The notes: generated by a model from the letters alone, not told the origin. A stretch of DNA of 64,000 nt from Sinorhizobium glycinis (GCF_001651865.1 NZ_LPUX01000053.1:248001-312000), one strand, 5' to 3'; shown: positions 1 to 9,124, numbered from the stretch's first letter. Made by a program: numbers and translations.

Positions 1-2226
1 CCCTGTTCCAGCCGCCATAACCGCGAGCCGCTGGGCCCAGTTCTGCGCCAACGCCGCGCACCAGCCGATCACGGCCAGATGGAAGATCCAAGGCAGCGTG
101 AAGATCTGGCGGTTGCCGATTTCCCAAAGCGGCGGCAGTGCCATACGAGCGGCAAATGCGGCGGCGAGCAGCGCCATGCCGGCGTCAAAGGGCCGAACTG
201 CCGCGAAGCGCCTGACGAACGGCATGGCGAACAGAGCGGCAAACACCAGCAGCATCTGGCAATAGGCTTCGATGAACCAATAGAGATAAGGCACCATGCC
301 GTGGCGCTCAGGGGCGGCGAAGGCAAAATTGCCGACGAGAAAGACGGAGGCCCAAGGCACCTCCCCCCAGGCAAGGGCGTAAACCGCAACGATCAGATAG
401 TAGGGAACCAGGATCTGCGCGAGCGGCCGCAGCAACCGCCCGAACGAACCCGACAGAAGCGCGCCGCTTTGGAACCGCGCCAGGCCGAATCCCGCGAGGA
501 CGACCATCGCCGCCGAGCCGCCCGGAATCGGCCAGAGCGTTTCGTGGTGAAGTACGACGAGCAGGATGGCCAGCGCCCGGATCAGGAGGTCCGTGCCGAT
601 CCGCGGTGTCTTGCGCTCCCGACGAACCATGGCCGCCAATGACTTGACCGGTATGCTTTCCCAGCCCTCGGGCACCTCGCCGAGGATTTTCTCGAGTCCC
701 ATCGACAGCTGGACGAAACGGAGCGAATCCCCGCCGAGCGACAGGAAACTGTCATCCGGTCGAACCTTCTGCGGGTAGAAAAGCTGGTCGAACAGGGCCT
801 CTACGCCTTGTCGGTGCGAAGAACCGCCGTCGCCTCCCCTCCTCTGGCGGAGGGCTTCGTAATCGAGCTTGCCGGATGCCAGGCGCGGCAGCGCGTCGAT
901 GCGCGTCGCCCGTAATTGCAGCAGGGTCAATCCGCTTGCGGAGACGAGCAGCTGGCGGACCTCGTCGGGACCGTGTTCTCCCACGAAGTAGGCGTGGATT
1001 TCGGCATCGCTGCCGATGATTGCGGCTGCGATACCGTGCCGCTCCAGAGCCGCTTCGAGGCCGTCATGGCCGATGCGCAGCCCCGCGATCTTCGATATCC
1101 GCTTCGTCCGCCCGACGATGCGGAAGAACCCTTCCGCATCCCGCACCGCCAGATCGCCGGTGCGCAATTCCGAGAGCCCGGCGCCTCCGGCGAGCTCGGC
1201 CCGCGAGGTGGCATAGCCCATCATCACATTCGCGCCGCGATAGATCAGTTCACCAGATTCGTCCGAACCGGTGATCAGCCGCCCGCTTTCGTCCTCGATC
1301 GCCAGGCTGCCGCCCGGTATCGCGACACCGATCCGGTCCTCCCTGCCCCGCAGCCGCTCCGGAGGCACGTAGGCCATACGGGCGGTCGCCTCCGTCTGGC
1401 CGTACATAACGAAGAAGGATGCGCCGCGTGCAAGCAGGTGTTCATTGAAGAGACGAACTTTCTCGGCCGCCAGGCGTCCGCCAGCCACGGTCATGAATCG
1501 CAGTTGCGGGAACTCCCGGCCGCGGAATCCCGCCTTTTCCAGGAGCTCGTAGGAATAGGGAACGCCGGAAAGATTGGTGCAGCCGCTCGCGGCAAGTCCG
1601 TCGAGGAAGCCGTCGTCCAGAATGGATCCTCCGGGAATGTAAATGCTTGCGCCGACTGCCAGGTGCGCGTTCAGGACAGAGAGGCCGTAGGAATAGTGAA
1701 GAGGCAGAACGAGGCAGGTCCGATCCTGATCCGTCAGGCCGAGATATTCGGCGATCGAACGTGCGTTGGCTTCGATGTTCGTCCTGGACAGGCGGACATA
1801 TTTTCCCTGGCCGGTACTGCCAGAGGTCGAGAGCAGGACGGCGAGATCGGGATGGGGGACCTCTCGGCCTCCCTCCAGCCGCTCGGTGCGCCAGCGTCCG
1901 TCGATCCGGCGATGGCAGAAGTCCGGCTTGAAGATCTCGCGATCCGCCTTCATGGCCGCAGGGCCCTGCAACGCGATGGCGTGTCCGGCATCGAGTGCGG
2001 CCAGATAGGCGATGATCGCGTGCTCCGAGAGATCGGCTTCGAGCATCACCAATCCGCGCCTGTCGCGCCAATGCGATGCCAGGCGATCGACGCGGGCGGC
2101 GAGTTCACGATAGCTGACGACCCTCCCGCCGGGAAACACGAGAGCCGGCTTCTCGCCCTGGGCGGCCAGGTGCGCAACACAGAAGGGGAATATCGACAAA
2201 TCGCCTGCGCCCAAGGCCGCCTCCAT
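1..2226 (-). CDS. Fused adenylation - carrier protein - membrane acyltransferase (partial, 3' end off window)
   Basis: Reading the minus strand from ATG at 2226 gives 742 open codons to the left edge. Residues ~1-465 are an AMP-binding (adenylation) domain: STSGSTGQGK at ~133-142, YGQTEATA at ~275-282, RTGDLA at ~355-360, GRTKRISKIAG at ~372-382, and the C-terminal lysine motif LPRLASGKLD at ~446-455. A carrier domain follows, with LSLGGDSL and phosphopantetheine serine ~501. From ~543 the protein becomes hydrophobic, opening with RALAILLVVLHHE, which resembles the start of acyltransferase-3 (OafA-like) membrane domains. The inferred job is to activate an acyl or aminoacyl group, load it on the carrier and hand it to a membrane acyltransferase modifying a surface molecule. 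The substrate is unknown and the C terminus is not in the window. The start is the only good in-frame ATG; its own ribosome site is weak. Confidence 0.85.
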   Translation of the reverse strand, partial: MEAALGAGDLSIFPFCVAHLAAQGEKPALVFPGGRVVSYRELAARVDRLASHWRDRRGLVMLEADLSEHAIIAYLAALDAGHAIALQGPAAMKADREIFKPDFCHRRIDGRWRTERLEGGREVPHPDLAVLLSTSGSTGQGKYVRLSRTNIEANARSIAEYLGLTDQDRTCLVLPLHYSYGLSVLNAHLAVGASIYIPGGSILDDGFLDGLAASGCTNLSGVPYSYELLEKAGFRGREFPQLRFMTVAGGRLAAEKVRLFNEHLLARGASFFVMYGQTEATARMAYVPPERLRGREDRIGVAIPGGSLAIEDESGRLITGSDESGELIYRGANVMMGYATSRAELAGGAGLSELRTGDLAVRDAEGFFRIVGRTKRISKIAGLRIGHDGLEAALERHGIAAAIIGSDAEIHAYFVGEHGPDEVRQLLVSASGLTLLQLRATRIDALPRLASGKLDYEALRQRRGGDGGSSHRQGVEALFDQLFYPQKVRPDDSFLSLGGDSLRFVQLSMGLEKILGEVPEGWESIPVKSLAAMVRRERKTPRIGTDLLIRALAILLVVLHHETLWPIPGGSAAMVVLAGFGLARFQSGALLSGSFGRLLRPLAQILVPYYLIVAVYALAWGEVPWASVFLVGNFAFAAPERHGMVPYLYWFIEAYCQMLLVFAALFAMPFVRRFAAVRPFDAGMALLAAAFAARMALPPLWEIGNRQIFTLPWIFHLAVIGWCAALAQNWAQRLAVMAAGTG

Positions 2227-2227
2227 T

Positions 2228-2242
2228 TTAGCGAGGCGACAT
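2228..2242 (-). other. Possible 4-codon leader ORF before the fused adenylation gene
   Basis: A clear AGGAG (2254-2258, minus strand) lies 11 nt before an out-of-frame ATG at 2242 that opens ATG-TCG-CCT-CGC-TAA. Its stop is one base before the ATG of the large gene. The large gene lacks its own well-placed Shine-Dalgarno, so reinitiation after this mini-ORF is possible. It could equally be chance. Confidence 0.25.
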
Positions 2243-2359
2243 ATTATTGCTGACTCCTGTCGTCAAGTATAAGCGCCGAACTAAATCCGCAACCTGCGCA
2301 GGAAAGACCGCGACAAATGGCGGCACGCTCGCCGGTGCTCATCACTTGTGCAAGACGAA

Positions 2360-2392
2360 AAGGCCCGGTCCCACTCAGCGGGGCCGGGCCTT
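2360..2392 (-). terminator. Rho-independent terminator of the small exported-protein gene
   Basis: The arms AAGGCCCGGTCCC (2360-2372) and GGGGCCGGGCCTT (2380-2392) form a 13-bp stem with one G-T pair and a 7-nt loop. On the minus strand the stem is followed by TTTTCG. It sits 49 bp past the stop of the gene ending at 2441. Confidence 0.8.
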
Positions 2393-2440
2393 GGAATGAG
2401 CGGTCTGGGAGGACGAACGCTCTGTTGTTGGGGTTTCGAC

Positions 2441-2719
2441 TTAGCGGCTGATGCCCTGGTAATATTCACCTTCTCCGCCGCGGACGAGCTTCGGCTGAAC
2501 GGCGAAGTCGGAGACGGAACCAGTGGCGGTGCGGTCGATGGACCCGTTGGCGCGGCGAACCGCGGCCTCGTCGCCGGCCTTCAGAGCGCGTTCCGTGAAG
2601 AGTGGCTTGTCGCTGATACCTTCGTAATAGCTGCCGCCGGCAAAGGCCGCGGAGGCGCCGCCAAGAACGGCAGTGGCGACAAGGGCGGCGGCGAGAGCGG
2701 TGTGGACTGCATTTCTCAT
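2441..2719 (-). CDS. Small exported protein of unknown function
   Basis: 92 residues. The N terminus (MRNAVHTALAAALVATAVLG, then GASAAFA) is a classical Sec signal peptide, with likely cleavage after AFA near residue 29. The mature part is about 60 residues, hydrophilic and without cysteine. A short motif occurs twice, near each end of the mature chain: GGSYYEGIS and GEYYQGIS. I chose ATG at 2719 because AGGAG lies 8 nt upstream; the GTG at 2728 overlaps that ribosome site. The gene has its own terminator, so it is probably monocistronic. I do not recognise the family and propose no function; a periplasmic or surface location is inferred from the signal peptide. Confidence 0.75.
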   Translation of the reverse strand: MRNAVHTALAAALVATAVLGGASAAFAGGSYYEGISDKPLFTERALKAGDEAAVRRANGSIDRTATGSVSDFAVQPKLVRGGEGEYYQGISR

Positions 2720-3040
2720 GTTCAACACTCCTGATTATCTCGTTCTTTGGAACGATGGGTTGGTCGCGACCACCTGTGATCGGATCAGTCTTTTTCGAAC
2801 GCGGCGGCCTTGCCGATGACGTTCGATCCGAGGCGGATGATCGGAAGAGCAATACCTGCGCTCTTCGGTGATAGATGTGGGACCTCATGATGAGGTTTGG
2901 AAGTGTTGATTACCGGAACACGTCGTCCAAGATTCGATAACAATGAGCCCTTGAAAACGCCCGCTTCACGTCTATCGGGCAGCCGTCTGCTGCTCTGGCG
3001 ACCCCTTGCCTTCGCGAAAAACTCCGGGCAAAAGGCCCCG

Positions 3041-4930
3041 ATGATCCAGATCACCGGCCTTTCCGCCCGCGTCGCGGGCCGCCTTCTCATCGAAAACGCC
3101 TCCGTGACGCTCCCTGCGGGCACGAAGGCAGGCCTCGTCGGACGCAACGGCGTCGGCAAGTCGACGCTTTTCCGGATCATCACCGGCGAGCTTGCGGCAG
3201 AAACGGGCAGCGTTTCCTCGCCGAAGAATGCGCGGATCGGCCAGGTGGCCCAGGAGGCGCCGGGGACGGAAGAGCCGCTCATCGAGATCGTGCTGAGGGC
3301 GGACAAGGAACGCACCGCACTTCTAGCGGAGGCCGAAACTGCGACCGACCCGCACCGGATCGCCGACATCCAGACGCGGCTTGCCGATATCAGCGCCCAC
3401 TCGGCGGAAGCGCGGGCGGCGAGCATTCTCGCCGGTCTCGGCTTCGATCACGAAGCACAGAGGCGCCCCGCCTCCTCCTTCTCGGGCGGCTGGCGCATGC
3501 GCGTGGCGCTTGCAGCCGTGCTCTTTTCCGAGCCGGACCTGCTGCTGCTGGACGAGCCGACCAACTATCTCGATCTCGAGGGGACCCTGTGGCTGGAGGA
3601 TTACATCCGCCGCTATCCGCATACGGTCATCATCATCAGCCATGATCGCGACCTGTTGAACACGGCCGTCAACGCCATCGTCCACCTGGACCAGAAGAAG
3701 CTCAACTTCTATCGCGGCTCCTATGACCAGTTCGAGCGGCAGAAGGCGGAAGCCGACGAGTTGCAGATGAAGGCGAAAGCCAAGAACGAAGCGGCCCGCA
3801 AGCATCTGCAGAGCTTCATCGACCGCTTCAAGGCGAAGGCGACAAAGGCTCGCCAGGCGCAGAGCCGCATCAAGGCGCTGGAACGCATGGGCACAGTGGC
3901 GGCGGTGATCGAGGAGCATGTCCAGGGTTTCTCCTTCCCCGATCCGGAAAAGCAGGTCGCCTCCCCCATCGTCGCCATTCAGGGCGGCGCGGTCGGATAC
4001 GATCCGGGCAAGCCGATCCTCAAAAGGCTTAACCTGCGCATCGACGCCGACGACCGCATCGCGCTGCTCGGCTCGAACGGCAACGGCAAGTCGACCTTCG
4101 CGAAATTCATTTCGGGCCGGCTTGCGGCAGAAGCCGGCGAAGTGCGGATCGCACCTGGCCTGAAGACCGGCTTCTTCGCCCAGCATCAGCTCGACGACCT
4201 CGTCCCGACGCAGAGCGCCGTGGAACATGTGCGCCGCCGCATGCCGGATGCGCCGGAAGCGAAGGTCCGCTCGCGTGTCGCGCAGATGGGACTGTCGACC
4301 GAGAAGATGGACACGCCCGCAAAGGACCTCTCCGGTGGCGAGAAGGCGCGCCTCCTGATGGGGCTCGCCGCCTTCGATCAACCGAACCTGCTCATCCTGG
4401 ACGAGCCGACCAACCATCTGGACATCGACAGCCGCAATGCGCTGATCACCGCGCTCAACGATTATTCCGGCGCCGTTATCCTGATCTCGCATGATCGGCA
4501 CCTGATCGAAGCGACCGCCGACCGGCTGTGGCTGGTGCGGGACGGAACAGTGACGAGTTACGACGGCGATCTCGACGATTATCGAAGCGTGATCGTCGGC
4601 GGCGCCAAGACGAAGGACGAGAAGCCCAGGACCAACGGCTCGGACGAGGGCCTGTCGAAAGCCGACCAGCGCAAGGCCAATGCCGACAGGCGCGCGTCGC
4701 TGGCGCCGCTCAAGAAAAAGATCAACGAGATCGAATCCTTGACGGAAAAACTGGAGAAACTGATTCAGGCGCTCGACGCCGAATTGGCCGACCCGTCCCT
4801 CTACGAGAAAGCACCAGCCAAGGCCGCCCAAAGGGCCAAGGAACGGTCGGAAGCAGTGGCGAAACTCGCCCATGCCGAAGAGCAATGGCTCGAACTATCG
4901 GCCGAATACGAGGAGGCGATGGCGAGCTAG
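3041..4930 (+). CDS. ABC-F family ATPase (Uup/YheS type)
   Basis: 629 residues with two ABC ATPase domains and no membrane segments, the layout of ABC-F proteins that act on ribosomes rather than in transport. Domain 1 has Walker A GRNGVGKST (34-42), signature SFSGGWRMR and Walker B LLLLDEPTNYLDLEG. Domain 2 has Walker A GSNGNGKST (~344-352), signature LSGGEKARL and LLILDEPTNHLDID. The charged helical linker between them (KAEADELQMKAKAKNEAARK...) is the P-site tRNA interaction motif region. The C-terminal ~80 residues, rich in K and E, look like the coiled-coil extension seen in Uup. The start at MIQITGLSAR has AAAGG 6 nt upstream; upstream in-frame codons do not resemble the family. The exact subfamily is uncertain. 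Confidence 0.92.
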   Translation: MIQITGLSARVAGRLLIENASVTLPAGTKAGLVGRNGVGKSTLFRIITGELAAETGSVSSPKNARIGQVAQEAPGTEEPLIEIVLRADKERTALLAEAETATDPHRIADIQTRLADISAHSAEARAASILAGLGFDHEAQRRPASSFSGGWRMRVALAAVLFSEPDLLLLDEPTNYLDLEGTLWLEDYIRRYPHTVIIISHDRDLLNTAVNAIVHLDQKKLNFYRGSYDQFERQKAEADELQMKAKAKNEAARKHLQSFIDRFKAKATKARQAQSRIKALERMGTVAAVIEEHVQGFSFPDPEKQVASPIVAIQGGAVGYDPGKPILKRLNLRIDADDRIALLGSNGNGKSTFAKFISGRLAAEAGEVRIAPGLKTGFFAQHQLDDLVPTQSAVEHVRRRMPDAPEAKVRSRVAQMGLSTEKMDTPAKDLSGGEKARLLMGLAAFDQPNLLILDEPTNHLDIDSRNALITALNDYSGAVILISHDRHLIEATADRLWLVRDGTVTSYDGDLDDYRSVIVGGAKTKDEKPRTNGSDEGLSKADQRKANADRRASLAPLKKKINEIESLTEKLEKLIQALDAELADPSLYEKAPAKAAQRAKERSEAVAKLAHAEEQWLELSAEYEEAMAS

Positions 4931-4967
4931 ATCGGCAGACGCAGACGGCGGACGGTTCTCGACCGGA

Positions 4968-5807
4968 TCAGCCGAGTTCGAACGTCGTAATCCCGTAAAT
5001 CCGTGGAAGAGGCAGGTCCGGCGACGGCCCGCGGTACATGCGGGCCGTCTCGAAAACCGGCTTCATGTTGTAGCGTTCACAAAGCGCCCGCGCCGAGGAA
5101 TTCGGCTCGGGAATGTCGAGGTAGACCCGCGCCCCTTTCGCGCCCGCGGCGAGCTTGCGGAAAATGAGGTCGGCACCGGTCTCGTTGTCGGCAAAGAGCG
5201 GGCCGATCTTCAACCCTTCGCGGCAGCCGCGGATCGTCCCGTAGCCGACTATGGTGCCATCGCGCAGGAGAAGGACGCTTCGCCGTGTCGGCAATTGCTT
5301 CGTCCATTCGTACAGAAAGGCTTCTCGGCGCGCCGGATTGAAGCGGCGGTCGTAATCGGTCAGGGCCGTGACATGGACGGGAGCCACATCGATCAGATGC
5401 GTGCCCGGAGGCTCGGAGACATCGAGAGCGCCGCCATAGCGGACATTCGCATGCGCCCAGGCGAAGCCCGACTTTCGATAGTTATCCTGCTGGGCCACCA
5501 CCCCGTCGAGGCCGATCACACGACCTTCGGCGCTGGCGATCGCCCGCTTCCAGAGAGCGAGGCCGATGCCCCTGCCCCGAAAGGCCGGATCGGCGATATT
5601 GAGGCCAAGAAAGGCATATTGGGCGCCGTAGCGCACAAGGGAGATGGCCGCCGCCAGGGTTTCGCCTTCGGTCGCGACCCAATATCCCTCCGGATCGGCG
5701 GCCCAGAACGCATTCGCGTCTTCAAGACCCGGATTCCATCCCTCCCTCGCCGCCCAGTCGATGATCGTGTCAAGCTCGGCGCGGGTCGCACGGCGGATGT
5801 TCGGCAT
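4968..5807 (-). CDS. GNAT family N-acetyltransferase, two-domain (YitH-like)
   Basis: 279 residues. The N-terminal half is a GNAT fold with the acetyl-CoA loop FRGRGIGLALWKRAI (~76-90) and preceding strand YAFLGLNIADPAF. The second half (from ~140, RRFNPARREAFLYEWTKQL...) resembles the C-terminal GNAT-like domain of YitH-type proteins, so the enzyme is probably a tandem GNAT of which only the first copy has a clear acetyl-CoA signature. The acceptor substrate is unknown. GAGGAATTGCC directly precedes the ATG. It converges on the ABC-F gene, with 37 bp between the stops. Confidence 0.88.
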   Translation of the reverse strand: MPNIRRATRAELDTIIDWAAREGWNPGLEDANAFWAADPEGYWVATEGETLAAAISLVRYGAQYAFLGLNIADPAFRGRGIGLALWKRAIASAEGRVIGLDGVVAQQDNYRKSGFAWAHANVRYGGALDVSEPPGTHLIDVAPVHVTALTDYDRRFNPARREAFLYEWTKQLPTRRSVLLLRDGTIVGYGTIRGCREGLKIGPLFADNETGADLIFRKLAAGAKGARVYLDIPEPNSSARALCERYNMKPVFETARMYRGPSPDLPLPRIYGITTFELG

Positions 5808-6000
5808 GGCAATTCCTCAACTGTCCTTCGCATCCCAGATCAGCGAAAACCGCCCCGTCTTCACCGGAGACTTAACAGATTTGTTTGCATCTTGTCCCCT
5901 CAGGTGCCAGCTTATTTCAACACGGAACCCCGCTTGCCCGCTGCCCCCAATCTGCTACAAGGGGCGACAATAAGTCATACTAATAAAGAGCGAAGCACCC

Positions 6001-6927
6001 ATGTCTCCCATTCGAATTGCCATTGTCGGCGTCGGAAAGATCGTGCGCGATCAGCATCTGCCGGCGCTTGCCAAGAATGCCGACTATCAACTGATCGCAG
6101 CGGCGAGCCGCCATGGAACTGTGGATGGTATCGACAATTTCAAGTCTATCGAAGCGATGATCGAGGCGGTGCCGGCAATCGAGGCGGTTTCGCTCTGCAT
6201 GCCGCCGCAATACCGCTATGAAGCGGCCCGCACGGCGCTCGAGGCCGGCAAGCACGTCTTCCTCGAGAAGCCGCCGGGCGCGACCTTGAGCGAGGTCGCG
6301 GACCTGCAGGCGCTGGCGGCGGCCAAGGGCCGTTCGCTCTTCGCGAGCTGGCATTCGCGCTACGCGCCGGCGGTCGAAGCGGCGAAGGCCTTTCTCGCGT
6401 CGACTACGATCCGGAACGTCAAGATCATCTGGAAGGAGGATGTCCGGCACTGGCATCCGAACCAGGAATGGATTTGGGCGGCCGGCGGCCTCGGCGTGTT
6501 CGATCCGGGCATCAATGCCCTGTCGATCATCACGCATATCCTCCCGCGTCCGATCTTCATCACCTCGGCGACCCTCGAGTTTCCGGAGAACCGCGACGCG
6601 CCGATTGCCGCCTCGATCGCCTTCAGCGATGCGCAAAAGCTCGACGTTTCGGCTGAGTTCGACTGGCGCCAGACGGGCAAGCAGAGCTGGGATATCGTTG
6701 CCGAGACCGAGGCCGGCGAGATGGTTCTCTCCGAAGGCGGCGCCAAGCTCGCCGTCGACGGCAAGATCGTTCACGACGAGCCGGAACAGGAATATCCGAT
6801 GCTCTATCGGCGTTTCGCCGAGATTATCAAGGAAGGCCGGTCGGACGTGGACCTGTCGCCGCTCCGGCACGTCGCCGACGCCTTCATGCTCGGCCGGCGG
6901 AAGTTCGTGGAAGAGTTCCACGATTGA
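6001..6927 (+). CDS. Gfo/Idh/MocA oxidoreductase, probable L-arabinose/D-galactose 1-dehydrogenase
   Basis: 308 residues. It has an N-terminal Rossmann nucleotide-binding turn GVGKI (10-14), the EKPPG catalytic/cofactor motif (89-93) and the C-terminal Gfo/Idh/MocA sheet domain. The stretches KEDVRHWHPNQEWIW and GGLGVFDPGINALSIIT closely match, from memory, the Azospirillum L-arabinose 1-dehydrogenase, which also oxidises D-galactose to the lactone in non-phosphorylative sugar catabolism. The substrate assignment is by family resemblance. The gene stands alone, with a 193-bp upstream region in which I see no certain operator, and is followed by a RIME-like repeat. Confidence 0.85.
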   Translation: MSPIRIAIVGVGKIVRDQHLPALAKNADYQLIAAASRHGTVDGIDNFKSIEAMIEAVPAIEAVSLCMPPQYRYEAARTALEAGKHVFLEKPPGATLSEVADLQALAAAKGRSLFASWHSRYAPAVEAAKAFLASTTIRNVKIIWKEDVRHWHPNQEWIWAAGGLGVFDPGINALSIITHILPRPIFITSATLEFPENRDAPIAASIAFSDAQKLDVSAEFDWRQTGKQSWDIVAETEAGEMVLSEGGAKLAVDGKIVHDEPEQEYPMLYRRFAEIIKEGRSDVDLSPLRHVADAFMLGRRKFVEEFHD

Positions 6928-6954
6928 TGGCGCCGGTACGGGCGGACCTGGGCT

Positions 6955-7129
6955 TGCCCCTCATCCCCCTGCCGGGACCTTCTCCCCGTTTTGACGGGGA
7001 GAAGGGGTCTGCCGCGCCATTCCCTCTCCCCGCACACGCCGCACACCGGAGAGGGGACTGAAGCGTTGCGGCGAGTCCCCTTCGCCGCGCTTGCGGGGAG
7101 AAGGTGGCCGGCAGGCCGGATGAGGGGCA
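6955..7129. repeat. RIME-like intergenic mosaic element, copy 1 (175 bp)
   Basis: The ends are inverted copies: TGCCCCTCATC at the left and GATGAGGGGCA at the right. Inside are the sub-palindromes CTTCTCCCCGT..ACGGGGAGAAG and CTCTCCCC..GGAGAGGGGACTGA, then GCGGGGAGAAGGT. The same end sequences and inner blocks recur at 30567-30735 and 38776-38887. This matches the Rhizobium intergenic mosaic elements (RIME) described for rhizobia. It fills most of the gap between the dehydrogenase and holC. Confidence 0.85.
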
Positions 7130-7157
7130 ACGCCGGTCCGCCGATGCGAGCCCGGCG

Positions 7158-7607
7158 TCACGCCTTCTTCTCCCACCGACCGTCGCGGTTCTGCTGCCAA
7201 TAGGTGAGGTCGTGCGCCTCGCCCTTCAGCCGCTTCCACTGGCCGCGCGCCGCCTCGAGCTGTCCTTGGTCGTAGCCATCGAACATGAAGACGACGCGCT
7301 CGTATTCGGAGACCGGCGGCGGCTCCGCGCCGTCGACGAGAAAGCGCACGGCCGCCCCGTTCTGGTTGCCATTGCCGGCGACGATCAGGATCGGTTGCTC
7401 GGCCGCGAACTCGCCGGCGTCCGTGCCGTGCGGCAGGAAGCTGTCGTCGCGATAGACCCAGAGGTGCGTATCGAGCGAGTCGCGCCTTTCCGCGTCGACC
7501 GTTTGGACGACCACGCGCCAGCCGCGCTCGATGCTCTTGTCGAGCAGCGGCGGCAGGGCGTCCTCGAGTTTCGATTCCGTGAGATGGTAGAAAAGGATTT
7601 CGGTCAT
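7158..7607 (-). CDS. holC: DNA polymerase III chi subunit
   Basis: 149 residues. Chi is an accessory subunit of the clamp loader and binds single-stranded-DNA-binding protein. The sequence fits the family throughout: N-terminal FYHLTESKLEDALPPLLDKS, the central DTHLWVYRDDSFLPHG, and the C-terminal VVFMFDGYDQGQLEAARGQW followed by a WKRLK segment. It lies 23 bp downstream of pepA on the same strand, the usual pepA-holC pairing, and is probably cotranscribed with it. Confidence 0.93.
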   Translation of the reverse strand: MTEILFYHLTESKLEDALPPLLDKSIERGWRVVVQTVDAERRDSLDTHLWVYRDDSFLPHGTDAGEFAAEQPILIVAGNGNQNGAAVRFLVDGAEPPPVSEYERVVFMFDGYDQGQLEAARGQWKRLKGEAHDLTYWQQNRDGRWEKKA

Positions 7608-7630
7608 GCCGATCGGAACCTACCAGGCAA

Positions 7631-9124
7631 TCAGGATTCGTAATTTGCCCGGACCAGTTCGTCGAGGAGGCGCACGCCGAAGCCGGAGCCCCAGGACTGG
7701 TTGATCTCGTCGGTCGGCGAGCCCATGGCCGTACCGGCGATATCGAGATGCGCCCAAGCCGTGTCCTTGACGAACCGCTTCAGGAACTGCGCCGCCGTCA
7801 CCGAACCGCCGTGGCGGCCGCCGGTATTCTTCATGTCGGCAAACTTGCTGTCGATCATCTTGTCGTATTCCTTGCCGAGCGGCATCCGCCAGAGGCGCTC
7901 CTGCGTCGCCGTGCCGGCCTTCAGCAACTGTTCGGCGAGGCGATCGTCGTTCGAGAACAGGCCGGCGTAGTGATTGCTGAGCGCCACCATAATCGCGCCG
8001 GTCAGCGTCGCCAGATCGATCATCGCCTTCGGCTTGAAGCGATCGTTGCAATACCAAAGCGCATCGCAGAGGACGAGCCTGCCCTCGGCATCCGTATTGA
8101 TCACCTCGATCGTCTGGCCGGACATCGAGGTCACGATGTCGCCCGGCCGTTGCGCGCTGCCGTCCGGCATGTTCTCGACCAGCCCGATGATGCCGACGGC
8201 ATTGACGCCGGCCTTGCGGGCCGCCAGCACATGCATGAGACCAGTGACCGCGGCGGCACCGCCCATATCCCCCTTCATTTCCTCCATGCCGGAGGCTGGC
8301 TTGATCGAGATGCCGCCCGTATCGAATACGACCCCCTTGCCGACGAAGGCAATCGGCTTGTCCTTTGCCTTGCCGCCCTTCCACTGCATCACGACAAGGC
8401 GCGGTGGACGGGACGATCCCTGTGCGACGCCGAGCAGCGCACCCATTCCGAGTTTTTTCATTTCCCGCTCGGTCAGGGTCTCGACCTCGACTCCGAGCTT
8501 CTCGAGGTCCTTGGCACGCGCCGCGAACTCCACCGGGCCGAGCACATTGGCGGGCTCGTTGACGAGGTCGCGCGCCAGGAAGACGCCTTCGCCAATGGCC
8601 TGGACCGTCGAAAAGGCCTTCTTCGCAGCGATGACCATGCCGGTGACGATGGTGACCTTCACCACTTTCTGAGAAGTCTTCGACTCGTCGTCGGATTTGC
8701 GGGTCTTGTAGCTGTCGAAGGCATAGGCGTTCATTTCCATGCCGAGCGCGAAGTCGGCGGCCGCCTTGCCTGTGACGTCAACGCCCGGTGCATCCAGGAA
8801 GATCGTCGCCTTTTCGGCTGAGCGCAGTTTCGCGGCCACCGCGCCGCCGGCTTTTAGCCAATCATGGCTCGTGAGCGCCGCCGCGTCTCCAAGCCCGAGA
8901 AGGATGATCCGATCCGCCGGCGAACCGTGTGGAGCGACGATGTCGAGGGTCGATAGCGCCTTGCCGGTGAATTTACCGATCTTCGCCGCCTTCGGCAGGA
9001 CGGCCTCGGGATCAACGACAGCGGCGCCGGCCGGTTCCTTCGCGCCGGCGACCTGCAGGAGGACTGCGGCGCCCCCGGCCGGGCGATGGGATTTGCTGAA
9101 AGCGAACTCGAACTTCATCGGCAT
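7631..9124 (-). CDS. pepA: Leucyl aminopeptidase (M17)
   Basis: 497 residues, usual for M17 cytosolic aminopeptidases, which release N-terminal residues using two metal ions. The metal and active-site signature NTDAEGRL is at ~341-348. [17 protein letters not shown] contains a catalytic lysine and metal-binding aspartate, and KGDMGGAA gives another ligand. The N-terminal ~170 residues form the less conserved regulatory/DNA-binding-like domain. ATG at 9124 has GGAG six bases upstream; a second ATG lies two codons in. It is divergent from lptF and followed by holC. Confidence 0.95.
   Translation of the reverse strand: MPMKFEFAFSKSHRPAGGAAVLLQVAGAKEPAGAAVVDPEAVLPKAAKIGKFTGKALSTLDIVAPHGSPADRIILLGLGDAAALTSHDWLKAGGAVAAKLRSAEKATIFLDAPGVDVTGKAAADFALGMEMNAYAFDSYKTRKSDDESKTSQKVVKVTIVTGMVIAAKKAFSTVQAIGEGVFLARDLVNEPANVLGPVEFAARAKDLEKLGVEVETLTEREMKKLGMGALLGVAQGSSRPPRLVVMQWKGGKAKDKPIAFVGKGVVFDTGGISIKPASGMEEMKGDMGGAAAVTGLMHVLAARKAGVNAVGIIGLVENMPDGSAQRPGDIVTSMSGQTIEVINTDAEGRLVLCDALWYCNDRFKPKAMIDLATLTGAIMVALSNHYAGLFSNDDRLAEQLLKAGTATQERLWRMPLGKEYDKMIDSKFADMKNTGGRHGGSVTAAQFLKRFVKDTAWAHLDIAGTAMGSPTDEINQSWGSGFGVRLLDELVRANYES

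Noticed and set aside
916-2253. Long plus-strand open frame (445 codons) opposite the fused adenylation gene
   Set aside because: It is the antisense shadow of a gene with clear adenylation and carrier motifs; its translation has no family features.
3323-4885. 520-codon minus-strand frame opposite the ABC-F gene
   Set aside because: GC-rich codon bias creates an open antisense frame; no motif, and the plus strand has complete ATPase domains.
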